From Cytophagales bacterium (GTDB taxonomy: Bacteria; Bacteroidota; Bacteroidia; Cytophagales; Cyclobacteriaceae), in NCBI GenBank assembly GCA_003541895.1, contig DPLR01000518.1, forward strand, positions 1 through 6,253: DNA of 6,253 nt, in the 5' to 3' direction. A model generated the notes under the pieces. The model worked only from the letters and a program-made list of their open reading frames with translations, was not told the origin of the DNA and ran no database searches. Both the position numbers and the translations under genes were made by a program. The first letter of the stretch is position 1. Each line of letters opens with the position of its first letter. Shown piece by piece: positions 1 through 6,253 of the stretch.

Positions 1-2896
1 TAATTGAATTGCCAACTACTTGTCCGAGTACTTGATTACCGTATTTATCAGTCAATGCATTAACAGTATCTACCGTCATGCCAGGGAAGATCTTCAGAAA
101 ATGATCACGTAACTTTTGAAACAACTCAAAGTTCTGATCTATACGTGAGTCATATTCAACAGCATTAAATCCGGTTAATTGATTTGCCGCATCACCTTCT
201 GGATTGATGTTGAGATCAGATTCAATTCTACCAAGTTTGGTAAAATCAATAACACCAGAAATCTTTGAAGCATTTTTCTTTTTGTCATACGCTTCATTGA
301 TTACGTCCTTTGGTTTTTCTTGTTCAGTAAGTACACCGGCTTCTTTTAATACCGATTGTCCGATTGGACTTTCAGGATTGATAAATTGATTTGTTTTTGA
401 GTTTCTGATTATTCCCTCCGGAGAAACAACATACTCATTGCCTTTATGCTGAACACGTTTTGTTGAGGTGATTTGTTCACCTAAAACCGGAGTTTTTTCA
501 GCAACTTCTTCAGCTTTTTCTTCAGCTACCGTTTCTGCAGCTTCATGTGTTTTTGATTCTATTTCAACTTCTGGTTTTTTTATAGAATCAATAATTTTCT
601 CATAAGCACGATCGATATCTTCATCTGAATCTAATTTTCCAGTATATCCAGAATCACGAAAATGCTTTTTGATTTCAGTTTGAATATCTTCATCAGATTT
701 ATCTTGTCTAATTATCCGATCATATTCTGCTTCAAAAGAATTTACACGATTAGAAATTACTTTTTCTTTTAAAACGCGTTCAACATAATTAGCAGTCTTT
801 TTTTCTTTATACATTGCGTGTTGGCGTGACGAAAGCGGTTCTCCTTTAATAATTGATTCTACCATCCTGTCTCTTTCAGGAAAAGAAACATTACCAGAAT
901 CGGTAAATATTTTCCAATCCATATCAGAAACAACATCTACTTCCGTTTCTTCTTTTTGTACTGCGGATACTGGCTGATCATTTTCTTGGACTTTGCCGGC
1001 TTCTTCAAGTTCTTGAGATTGTTGCTGCTGATTGAGTTCTTGTTGTATGGCATCACGTTTCTGTTTACGGGTTAATAATTCTTGTTCAAGCATTTCAACT
1101 TCTTTCGATGGTGCAACACCAGTCTTTGCAGCCTGAACCATTTTTTTATACTTCGGTGTAGATTTAATCTGATCTACTTTTGTTTGAATGTCTTCATCAG
1201 ACATGTGTTCAAATCCAGGAGTAGAAACTTTTTCAACTTCCGCGTCCTTTTCTAATTCAACTTTTTCTTTGGAAACAATACCAATTTTTGCCAGACGTTT
1301 TTCAAATTGTTCGTCATTTACTTTATTCTGAATTACATCGGCATAAAGTACTTTGAAATCACCAAGCATCTTTTCAAAACGCATTTTGCTTCCAGTAATC
1401 GGTTGACGATTTTCAATAATTGCTTTTGCCTCAGTATCTAATTTTTCAGTAATACGACCAGCTTTCTCTGCGTTGCGTGAATATGCCTGTGCAATAAGTT
1501 CATGAACATCTCCGGTTTCAATTGTATTCTGAAGCGCATTCTTTACAACCTTATCAGTCTTTAATAAATCGAATAACTGAGCATTTGCTTTACCACTCTG
1601 AATATTCAAGTGTTTAGTTTGAGTTCCATATTCAACAGCTTCATCCAATTGCTGTTTCATTTTAGCATGATCTTCCGGAGTGATTTTTTCTTTAGCTAAG
1701 GAACGATCCAAATATTGGTAAAGCTTTTTAACCTTATTCAACTGACCGTTCTTTGTAGCTCTGGAAACATATCCAATTACCGCTTCACGATTATTTTCCA
1801 ATGTGTTTGAAACACCAGATGCGCCACCAAGTCCTCCACCAATAATTGAACCTATGATACCACCAAACACAGCTTCCTGAAATTGTTCAGCAGATCCCAT
1901 ACGAGAATTATCTACGAAATCTGTTTTGGAAACAAAGGTGTCGTACATCTCTTTGATACCATCCTCAATATAAGTTTGAGCGAATTCTTGACCGAATTCA
2001 ATTGTTCCACCACGAACAATATTACCAGGAGCTTTTAATGCAGCATTCTTAAAAACCTCAATACCTTCTTTGCTTCCAATTTGTTTCATCAATTGCGCAG
2101 AAAAAAGCTTGTTGTTCTTATAAAAATCAAAAGGCCCGAATTTCGCGCCTTCTTTAAATGAACCTTTCAAAGCTGTTCGAGCAAAGTCTTTTGGAATCCA
2201 ATTCGTTGCTCCTTTGCCTATCCATTCAAGCGCAGCTCCTTCTGTTAAGGAAACCAATCCCGAAGTAGCAAGCGCAATACGTGCGGCATCTTGTGGTGAA
2301 AAACCATTTTGTTTTGCTTCGTCATAAAGATCAGAATACATCATAGTTGTACCAACACCAAAACTGGTCATACGTTTATTCCAACCACCTTTCATTCCCT
2401 TTGTAGGTGCAGCCAAAGCCATTACAAAACCAATACCCTCACCCAAAGAACTCCAAAACTTACCACCATGAAAATAATCCGCAAAACTTTTTACCGGTTT
2501 ATATGCTGAATCAGAATAGACAGTTTTTTGTTTATCGAACCAATCACTGGAAGCTTGAATCCAATCTTCAAATATTGGAGCTTTAGAACCCATCGCCTGC
2601 GCACCAGTAGGAATGATATTTGCAATACCTTCACCAAGACCAAGAACAAGTTCATTGTAAACACCGGAAAGCATATCGGTAACAGCGCCTTGCTCAAACT
2701 CATTCCATTTTACTTGTTCTTTATTAGCCCATGGATTTGGGCCCATTGGATCCTGAACGTTGTAAGTGTTCCACCCGGCACGACGAATATCTTCGGGTGT
2801 AATACCCTGAGCCTGAAGATTTGCTTTAAATTGATCTCTGGTTTGTGGATAATTCAAAGGAGCACCACCAGTAGGGCGCATAGGTTGTTCTGCCAT
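1..2896 (-). CDS. N-terminal 965 codons of a giant multi-module phage protein (cargo/polyvalent type), truncated by the window edge
   Basis: The ATG at 2896-2894 is fixed by an in-frame TAG two codons upstream; I read every codon down to base 2 with no stop, so the protein exceeds 965 aa. In order: residues 1-70 are Pro/Gln-rich and probably disordered. Residues 75-227 are helical with Gly-rich hydrophobic stretches (LVLGLGEGIANII at 83-95, LGEGIGFVMALAAP at 151-164) and a segment YDEAKQNGFSPQDAARIAL at 191-209. Residues 300-361 contain EFGQEFAQ and a Gly/Ile hairpin at 345-361. Residues 370-560 are charged helices. Residues 565-775 carry three SDEDI motifs and a Gln-rich coiled coil (598-633). 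Residues 778-801 are an acidic linker. Residues 813-854 look like a small beta module around YVVSPEGIIRNS. Residues 905-965 resemble the lead-in to an HExxH metallopeptidase-like domain. There is no cysteine and no signal peptide. This architecture is typical of internal 'cargo' or ejected proteins and large polyvalent proteins of big Bacteroidota phages. Enzymatic function is not shown in the visible part. Confidence 0.9.
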   Translation of the reverse strand, partial: MAEQPMRPTGGAPLNYPQTRDQFKANLQAQGITPEDIRRAGWNTYNVQDPMGPNPWANKEQVKWNEFEQGAVTDMLSGVYNELVLGLGEGIANIIPTGAQAMGSKAPIFEDWIQASSDWFDKQKTVYSDSAYKPVKSFADYFHGGKFWSSLGEGIGFVMALAAPTKGMKGGWNKRMTSFGVGTTMMYSDLYDEAKQNGFSPQDAARIALATSGLVSLTEGAALEWIGKGATNWIPKDFARTALKGSFKEGAKFGPFDFYKNNKLFSAQLMKQIGSKEGIEVFKNAALKAPGNIVRGGTIEFGQEFAQTYIEDGIKEMYDTFVSKTDFVDNSRMGSAEQFQEAVFGGIIGSIIGGGLGGASGVSNTLENNREAVIGYVSRATKNGQLNKVKKLYQYLDRSLAKEKITPEDHAKMKQQLDEAVEYGTQTKHLNIQSGKANAQLFDLLKTDKVVKNALQNTIETGDVHELIAQAYSRNAEKAGRITEKLDTEAKAIIENRQPITGSKMRFEKMLGDFKVLYADVIQNKVNDEQFEKRLAKIGIVSKEKVELEKDAEVEKVSTPGFEHMSDEDIQTKVDQIKSTPKYKKMVQAAKTGVAPSKEVEMLEQELLTRKQKRDAIQQELNQQQQSQELEEAGKVQENDQPVSAVQKEETEVDVVSDMDWKIFTDSGNVSFPERDRMVESIIKGEPLSSRQHAMYKEKKTANYVERVLKEKVISNRVNSFEAEYDRIIRQDKSDEDIQTEIKKHFRDSGYTGKLDSDEDIDRAYEKIIDSIKKPEVEIESKTHEAAETVAEEKAEEVAEKTPVLGEQITSTKRVQHKGNEYVVSPEGIIRNSKTNQFINPESPIGQSVLKEAGVLTEQEKPKDVINEAYDKKKNASKISGVIDFTKLGRIESDLNINPEGDAANQLTGFNAVEYDSRIDQNFELFQKLRDHFLKIFPGMTVDTVNALTDKYGNQVLGQVVGNSI
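491..526 (-). repeat. Three 12-nt tandem units encoding AEEK/AEEV/AEKT in an acidic linker
   Basis: Read on the minus strand, 526-491 consists of three successive 12-base units: GCTGAAGAAAAA, GCTGAAGAAGTT and GCTGAAAAAACT. They encode residues 791-802 of the giant protein, inside an Ala/Glu/Lys-rich stretch (778-801) that separates the coiled-coil region from the small beta module. This looks like a slippage-generated spacer, and its length may vary between related phages. Confidence 0.75.
611..628 (-). repeat. Degenerate third SDEDI motif
   Basis: Encodes residues 757-762 (SDEDID) of the giant protein, 23 residues after copy 2, again leading into a helix (RAYEKIIDSIKK). It preserves the SDEDI core but not the following Gln-Thr. 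With the other two copies it suggests a short helical repeat of about 23-25 residues that begins with SDEDI. Confidence 0.55.
677..697 (-). repeat. SDEDIQT motif, copy 2 (21-nt direct repeat)
   Basis: Encodes residues 734-740 of the giant protein, followed by a similar basic helix (EIKKHFRDSGYTGKL). It differs from the copy at 1181-1201 at two bases. The two copies are separated by 483 bases of unrelated coding sequence, so this is a recurring motif or domain start, not a tandem array. Confidence 0.7.
1181..1201 (-). repeat. SDEDIQT motif, copy 1 (21-nt direct repeat)
   Basis: Encodes residues 566-572 of the giant protein, followed by a charged helical segment (KVDQIKSTPKYKKMV). Its 21 bases match the copy at 677-697 at 19 of 21 positions. 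It lies just before the Gln-rich coiled coil at 598-633. Confidence 0.7.
1814..1864 (-). other. Gly/Ile-rich hydrophobic hairpin segment within the giant protein
   Basis: Encodes residues 345-361, GGIIGSIIGGGLGGASG, directly after EQFQEAVF. A short glycine-zipper-like stretch of this type can pack helices tightly or insert into a membrane. Segments preceded by a Glu/Gln-rich helix and followed by a charged helix occur in internal phage proteins that are ejected with DNA. It is too short and too Gly-rich to call a transmembrane helix with confidence. Confidence 0.5.
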
Positions 2897-2918
2897 AAAC
2901 TATTTATTGTCCTTGTTC
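2897..2918 (-). promoter_or_regulatory. 7-nt junction and leader of the giant gene
   Basis: Seven bases (ATAGTTT) lie between the TAA of the 528-aa gene and the ATG of the giant gene. An AAGGAC stretch further upstream, inside the end of the preceding gene, is the only purine-rich element; its GGA is 13 nt from the ATG, too far for an efficient Shine-Dalgarno. The leader is otherwise A/T-rich like the other two, and the gene is probably translated from the shared transcript. No promoter or terminator fits here. Confidence 0.45.
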
Positions 2919-4490
2919 GTAAATCATGTTTTGAGCGCCTTGACCGCCAGATTGATCTTCTTCATCAGTTACAAATTGATATAACATTTCGCCAGCATCA
3001 CCATAATTTCCTCCAATAATATTTACTAATGAATTGATTGTTCCATCAAGCATCTGTGCATTTTGCTGATAACGTTGCTCATTTGTCATTCGCGAAGGGG
3101 TCATATCAGCATTTGAACGAACACCAATCTGTTTATTCAAATAAGAAGGATTGTAATCATTCGTATAGTAATCAGTAATTGGAATATAAACATTTCCTTC
3201 ATATCGATCATCTCCCCAAGAATCTCCACCAATAGCTGAAAAATTATTTAAATGAGCACCTTCCGGACGTGAATCATTACCAAACAAGCCTTCAGTTAAT
3301 GGTAAAGAATTATCTGCACCAGAATTATTATAATCAGAATATGAAGCTTTTAACTTGAGCATTACCTCACCATTCGGACCAATAGTATATCCTTCCGGAT
3401 AGAAGGAATCAAATTGACTGAGGTTGTATGTTGCAGGATTTGGATTGTTTTCCGACCAACGATCAAGAACATCCAGATTTCGTGTGGTTTTATATTGTCC
3501 AAGTTCTTCATCCCAAACAAAACCGAACTGTTTAGCAAAAAACTCTTCTTCTTCAGGAAGTAACTTGATATCTTCTCCAGGTCCTGCATTTCGAATACGC
3601 GCCTGAAAATCCAATACCGAATTACTACCAAGTTGTTGTTGCATTTGCATGCTGTTCATCTTATGCTGTTGGCGCATATTAGCAAGCTGTTGTTGCTTGA
3701 TTTTATACTCCATGATGTCACCAGACTTATAACGCCATTCAGTACCACCTTGATCGCGGTATTGAACGTATTTTTCCATTTTACCAGTAGCTTGATCGTG
3801 AGAACCACCATGTTCACGAACCCACAAATAAACATCTTGCGGTGTAACTTCTGTCTCCTGAGAATATGGATTACGTGGATCTTTATACAGGGTCTGAAAT
3901 ATTTCTGGGCCAACATCAATATCTTGTTCAGCACCATCCCACGGAAACTGTTCAATTTGACCTTTTTCAAACATCCCCCAAGCCTGATCTACTGGAACAA
4001 CTCTACGCTCTTTAGTAACAGTTCCATCTGGATTTACAACATCAACATCAACACCAACATCTTTTACCCACAAACCATTTGCTTGCGCATTCATCCATTG
4101 AGCATAGTTTGTTTTATTGGTAATGGCATTTGTAACCTCAACAGATTGCATCAAATTATTTCGATAAGCAGCCAATGTTCCCGCACCACCGGTCAACATA
4201 AATTGTTCAAGATTACCGTTGTATTGTTTGATACCATTGATCACATCTGTACGGTATCTTTTGTCAGCGGCATTTACCCTCTCTTTATCCTGTTCAAGAA
4301 TATCCAGTTGATTAACGGTATCGTAAAACTCCTGAATCTTAGCATCAACCTCAGCTTGTGCCGCAAGTTTCTGTTTTGATCGTGCTTCTTGGCGCTCAGC
4401 AATTTGTAGCTCCATTTGACGATTCTGCGCTTTAGTCTCAAAAATATTGGACTTGCGCATTAAACCACTATACAATCCGAAATCTGTCAT
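2904..4490 (-). CDS. Unidentified 528-aa protein, probable phage internal virion protein
   Basis: The ATG at 4490 shares its A with the TAA of the preceding gene (TAATG), and an in-frame TGA two codons upstream rules out a longer start. Residues about 15-75 are a Lys/Gln/Glu-rich coiled coil. Residues 80-140 look helical and contain the pattern GNLEQFMLTGGAGTLAAYR followed by a Trp/Asn-rich segment. Residues 140-260 have mixed beta-like character with several Trp and Gly-Gly turns. Residues 264-288 are a Gln/Met-rich helix. Residues 355-450 are low in charge and rich in Asn, Asp, Gly and Tyr, as in beta-rich structural domains. The end is acidic and Gly/Gln-rich (EEDQSGGQG). There is no signal peptide, membrane segment, cysteine or catalytic motif that I recognise. 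The order of coiled coil, helical block and Asn/Gly/Tyr-rich domain, together with neighbours of similar style, suggests a virion component. The exact role is unknown. Confidence 0.85.
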   Translation of the reverse strand: MTDFGLYSGLMRKSNIFETKAQNRQMELQIAERQEARSKQKLAAQAEVDAKIQEFYDTVNQLDILEQDKERVNAADKRYRTDVINGIKQYNGNLEQFMLTGGAGTLAAYRNNLMQSVEVTNAITNKTNYAQWMNAQANGLWVKDVGVDVDVVNPDGTVTKERRVVPVDQAWGMFEKGQIEQFPWDGAEQDIDVGPEIFQTLYKDPRNPYSQETEVTPQDVYLWVREHGGSHDQATGKMEKYVQYRDQGGTEWRYKSGDIMEYKIKQQQLANMRQQHKMNSMQMQQQLGSNSVLDFQARIRNAGPGEDIKLLPEEEEFFAKQFGFVWDEELGQYKTTRNLDVLDRWSENNPNPATYNLSQFDSFYPEGYTIGPNGEVMLKLKASYSDYNNSGADNSLPLTEGLFGNDSRPEGAHLNNFSAIGGDSWGDDRYEGNVYIPITDYYTNDYNPSYLNKQIGVRSNADMTPSRMTNEQRYQQNAQMLDGTINSLVNIIGGNYGDAGEMLYQFVTDEEDQSGGQGAQNMIYEQGQ

Positions 4491-4505
4491 TACTCAGCTT
4501 TTTTT
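4488..4505 (-). promoter_or_regulatory. TAATG stop/start overlap with preceding A-run: translational coupling
   Basis: The stop codon of the 543-aa gene (4492-4490) and the start codon of the 528-aa gene (4490-4488) share one base. Seven consecutive A residues on the minus strand (4505-4499) lie just upstream, and there is no convincing Shine-Dalgarno sequence. Such overlaps usually couple translation of two proteins needed in related amounts. A -1 slip on the A-run would meet the TGA two codons before the ATG, so it would not fuse the two products. Confidence 0.65.
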
Positions 4506-6121
4506 AAATATTCGTCTTTAACCAATTGTTTTTTCTCAGCTTCTTCAGCTTCCAATTCTTTAAGCAACTTGTTGTATTTTTTTTCATCTTTCAAATACCA
4601 TTCATCCATTAAAGCTTTTTTCTTCTGACTGTATTCACGAGAAACCACATCAATTTGATTTGCTAATTCTGGATCGTCTTCACGTTTTTCACCAGGTGGC
4701 ATATCCATTGGTTTTGTTATTGAATACTGCATTGTACCACGTTCATTTGGTTTGCGCTCAATTCCCATTTCAAGTAACTGATCATCTGTCATGGTTTCCA
4801 TTTCAGTTTCTGTTAAACCAAATGTTTCTTTTGATCGAAGGTCAGAAAGCATTTTTTGTTCTTCCTGTTTCTCAGGAGTGATTGGATTATTGATATCAAC
4901 TACCGGACCGCCATTGTAATTTTTAAAATCTTCAGCAGATTCAATTACCGGAGCCATGCCTTGTTCATTTAACTGATTTGCAAAATCTTGTTTGATTTGG
5001 GTATTGATTCGATTAATACCCTCTTCTTTTTCCTGCATTTGATTCTCTACATCAAGTAAGAATTGATTTGCATCACGTACTCGTTGTTCTTCTCCGAATT
5101 GTTTTAACTCACGGTTCATACGAGTATCTAAAGTAAGTTCCTTCATGTATTCGTAATAAGGTGAACCAGGTTTTTTATAAGTGTCTTCGTATTCTTTACG
5201 GTGAACGATATTATCCATTGAATCAGACATAAGAGCTCCAGCAGCCGACTTATTCATCATATCAAGATTCAATTTGTCTTCAAAGATTCTACGGTGAACA
5301 TTCTCACCAGCCATTGCAGCACTGTAAAACGAATCACGGTTTTTTTGTTTGAATTGTTCATCCAAGGATGCAATTTCATTTTGAGCAGTATAATAACGAT
5401 CTGAAGCACCACCCAAATTAGCAAGTGCAGTTCCGGAAGACCCACCAGAAAGATTACGAATATTTTTTACATCGTAGTTGTAAGCACGATCTGCCATGTT
5501 TTGATACATTGATCGTGTTTCAGGATCTAATCCTTGATCTCTACGCATACGTGATTCAGAAATCATTGTATTGAAATCAGCAGATGGAGTATAAACATCA
5601 ATTGGTTCAGTTGCTCCAAATGCTCCTAAAGTGAATTTTGATAGATCACCAAGGTATCCACCAAAATCACGATAACCTTCAGTATCTGGTTTATAAAAAT
5701 CATCAAACTGAAACGTTGGTTTTTGTTCATAATCTTTAACGTACTGATAGGTTTGTTGTATAGCCGGAAGATCTCCTGTTTTTAGAATTGCCGTATCAGG
5801 CATTTTTCTTGTTTCAATTGGGGCTGTTCCACCAGTATCAGATGTTACTGGCGCTGTTCTGCCACCACCACGGCGCTCTTTAAAACGATTACGCAAATTC
5901 TCAAATAATGCACGTCCTTTAGCTTGTTGTGGTTCTTTAGTTACAGACTTTGACTGAGGCATTGTTTTCTTTGGCCACTTTGTTTCACCACCTTCATCAT
6001 CAAGTTCAGGAATATCCTGAAGCATAACAGGATCTACATTTGCTCCATAAATACGTTTTGGATCATTTTTAAGAGCCCATAAAAACTCTTCTTCTGGTGT
6101 AAGTTTACGTCCTTTAGCCAT
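4490..6121 (-). CDS. Unidentified 543-aa protein, probable phage virion/internal structural protein
   Basis: The ATG at 6121 is the only plausible start: an in-frame TAA lies five codons upstream and the next Met is residue 54. Three parts are visible. Residues 1-125 are charged and Pro/Gly-rich, probably disordered, with an Arg/Gly patch (RRGGGR, 84-88 region) and a Thr/Gly stretch. Residues about 196-345 form a helical core of Tyr-, Arg- and Met-rich segments around a small-residue loop, SGGSSGTALANLGG, at 225-238. Residues about 350-385 and 485-543 are strongly charged heptad-like coiled coils; the last 60 residues are almost all Lys/Glu with Tyr, Trp and Leu. There is no signal peptide, membrane helix, recognisable catalytic motif or cysteine. 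A helix-GG-rich loop-helix core of this kind is reminiscent of structural proteins in large Bacteroidota phages, which I recall but cannot check here. It sits 2 nt after the previous gene and overlaps the next by 1 nt, so it is made with them. Its role as an internal or connector virion protein is inferred from context only. Confidence 0.85.
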   Translation of the reverse strand: MAKGRKLTPEEEFLWALKNDPKRIYGANVDPVMLQDIPELDDEGGETKWPKKTMPQSKSVTKEPQQAKGRALFENLRNRFKERRGGGRTAPVTSDTGGTAPIETRKMPDTAILKTGDLPAIQQTYQYVKDYEQKPTFQFDDFYKPDTEGYRDFGGYLGDLSKFTLGAFGATEPIDVYTPSADFNTMISESRMRRDQGLDPETRSMYQNMADRAYNYDVKNIRNLSGGSSGTALANLGGASDRYYTAQNEIASLDEQFKQKNRDSFYSAAMAGENVHRRIFEDKLNLDMMNKSAAGALMSDSMDNIVHRKEYEDTYKKPGSPYYEYMKELTLDTRMNRELKQFGEEQRVRDANQFLLDVENQMQEKEEGINRINTQIKQDFANQLNEQGMAPVIESAEDFKNYNGGPVVDINNPITPEKQEEQKMLSDLRSKETFGLTETEMETMTDDQLLEMGIERKPNERGTMQYSITKPMDMPPGEKREDDPELANQIDVVSREYSQKKKALMDEWYLKDEKKYNKLLKELEAEEAEKKQLVKDEYLKKAE

Positions 6122-6141
6122 AGTTATAAATAATTAAACAC
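6122..6141 (-). promoter_or_regulatory. A/T-rich translation leader without Shine-Dalgarno, 2-nt junction
   Basis: The bases before the ATG at 6121 read GTTTAATTATTTATAACT on the minus strand. They contain no GGAG-like element and are almost pure A/T. Only two bases separate the upstream TAA from the ATG. Bacteroidota and their phages commonly start translation on A/T-rich leaders without Shine-Dalgarno pairing, so this supports both the start choice and the host assignment. Re-initiation after the upstream stop is also possible. Confidence 0.5.
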
Positions 6142-6253
6142 AGAGGATGTTTTCTGTCCTTGTGCGTATTCTCTGAATGTTTTATCTTGTTCTTTGTAAT
6201 CCGCAATAGTCATTGCTGCATAATTACCAGCACTTTCAAATATGTTTCCAGTA
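6124..6253 (-). CDS. C-terminal end of an unidentified protein (partial, 42 codons visible)
   Basis: On the minus strand a frame enters at the right edge of the window and stays open for 42 codons to a TAA at 6126-6124. The visible tail starts TGNIFESAGNY, continues through a charged stretch (DYKEQDKTFREY) and ends SSVFNYL. It is hydrophilic and probably helical, with no cysteine and no membrane segment. The other two minus-strand frames here hit stops, and the next gene begins 2 nt after this stop, the same packing as the other junctions. That spacing is the main reason to believe it is a real gene end. The start lies outside the window. I do not recognise the family; from context it is likely another virion or morphogenesis protein of the same operon, but nothing in the tail itself shows a function. 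Confidence 0.75.
   Translation of the reverse strand, partial: TGNIFESAGNYAAMTIADYKEQDKTFREYAQGQKTSSVFNYL

Noticed and set aside
204..389. Plus-strand open frame of 61 codons
   Set aside because: Antisense to the giant gene, with no leader or partner gene; an expected by-product of the opposite strand.
2528..3019. Plus-strand open frame of 163 codons
   Set aside because: It runs antisense across the junction of two well-supported minus-strand genes, and its composition (many Cys, Phe, His, Trp) is unlike the real proteins here.
3630..3695. CAA/CAG-rich stretch as a non-coding repeat
   Set aside because: It is an irregular Gln/Met-rich helix within the 528-aa gene (residues 266-287) with no regular DNA unit.
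3633..4379. Plus-strand open frame of 248 codons
   Set aside because: It lies wholly antisense to the 528-aa gene, its product is an implausible run of Leu, Ile, Phe and His, and it has no neighbouring plus-strand gene. It is the shadow of an AT-rich coding strand.
4499..4505. A7 run as a programmed -1 frameshift site fusing the 543-aa and 528-aa proteins
   Set aside because: After a -1 slip the frame meets a TGA two codons before the next ATG, so no fusion protein could form, and I see no downstream pseudoknot.
6140..6157. Inverted repeat ACAGA...TCTGT as a terminator or operator
   Set aside because: The stem is only 5 bp with an 8-base loop, lies inside coding sequence, and has no U-tract on the transcribed side. 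It is expected by chance.

Overview
The window is AT-rich (roughly 35-40% GC by eye) and almost completely coding on the minus strand. Read 5'->3' on that strand it holds four consecutive genes: the last 42 codons of an upstream gene, a 543-aa protein, a 528-aa protein, and the first 965 codons of a very large protein that runs off the left edge. The junctions are a 2-nt gap, a 1-nt overlap (TAATG) and a 7-nt gap, so only 9 bases of the window are non-coding. There is no room for an internal promoter or terminator, and I see no RNA gene, insertion sequence, CRISPR array or origin. The genes almost certainly share one transcript.

The most likely source is a tailed phage, or a prophage, of a Bacteroidota host. 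Four things point there: long, tightly packed, co-directional genes; proteins with no signal peptide that are rich in Gln, Asn, Glu, coiled coil and low-complexity linkers; starts preceded by A/T-rich leaders with no convincing Shine-Dalgarno sequence; and a giant multi-module protein like the internal ('cargo' or ejection) and polyvalent proteins of crAss-like and other large Bacteroidota phages. All three visible stop codons are TAA and there is no sign of stop-codon reassignment. No hallmark gene (terminase, portal, major capsid protein, polymerase) lies in the window, so the phage assignment is an inference from style, not proof. A conjugative element carrying polyvalent proteins is the main alternative.

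None of the genes matches a family I can name with confidence. The 543-aa and 528-aa products look like structural or internal virion proteins. The large protein has an N-terminal helical part with three Gly-rich hydrophobic stretches, a charged coiled-coil and Gln-rich middle with a recurring SDEDI motif, an acidic linker containing a 12-nt tandem repeat, a small predicted beta module, and at the window edge a stretch that resembles the lead-in to a zinc-metallopeptidase-like (HExxH) domain in phage polyvalent proteins. Not one cysteine occurs in the 2078 residues visible across the four proteins, which fits a coordinated set of proteins packaged in, or ejected from, a virion.

The plus strand carries only open frames that are antisense shadows of these genes.
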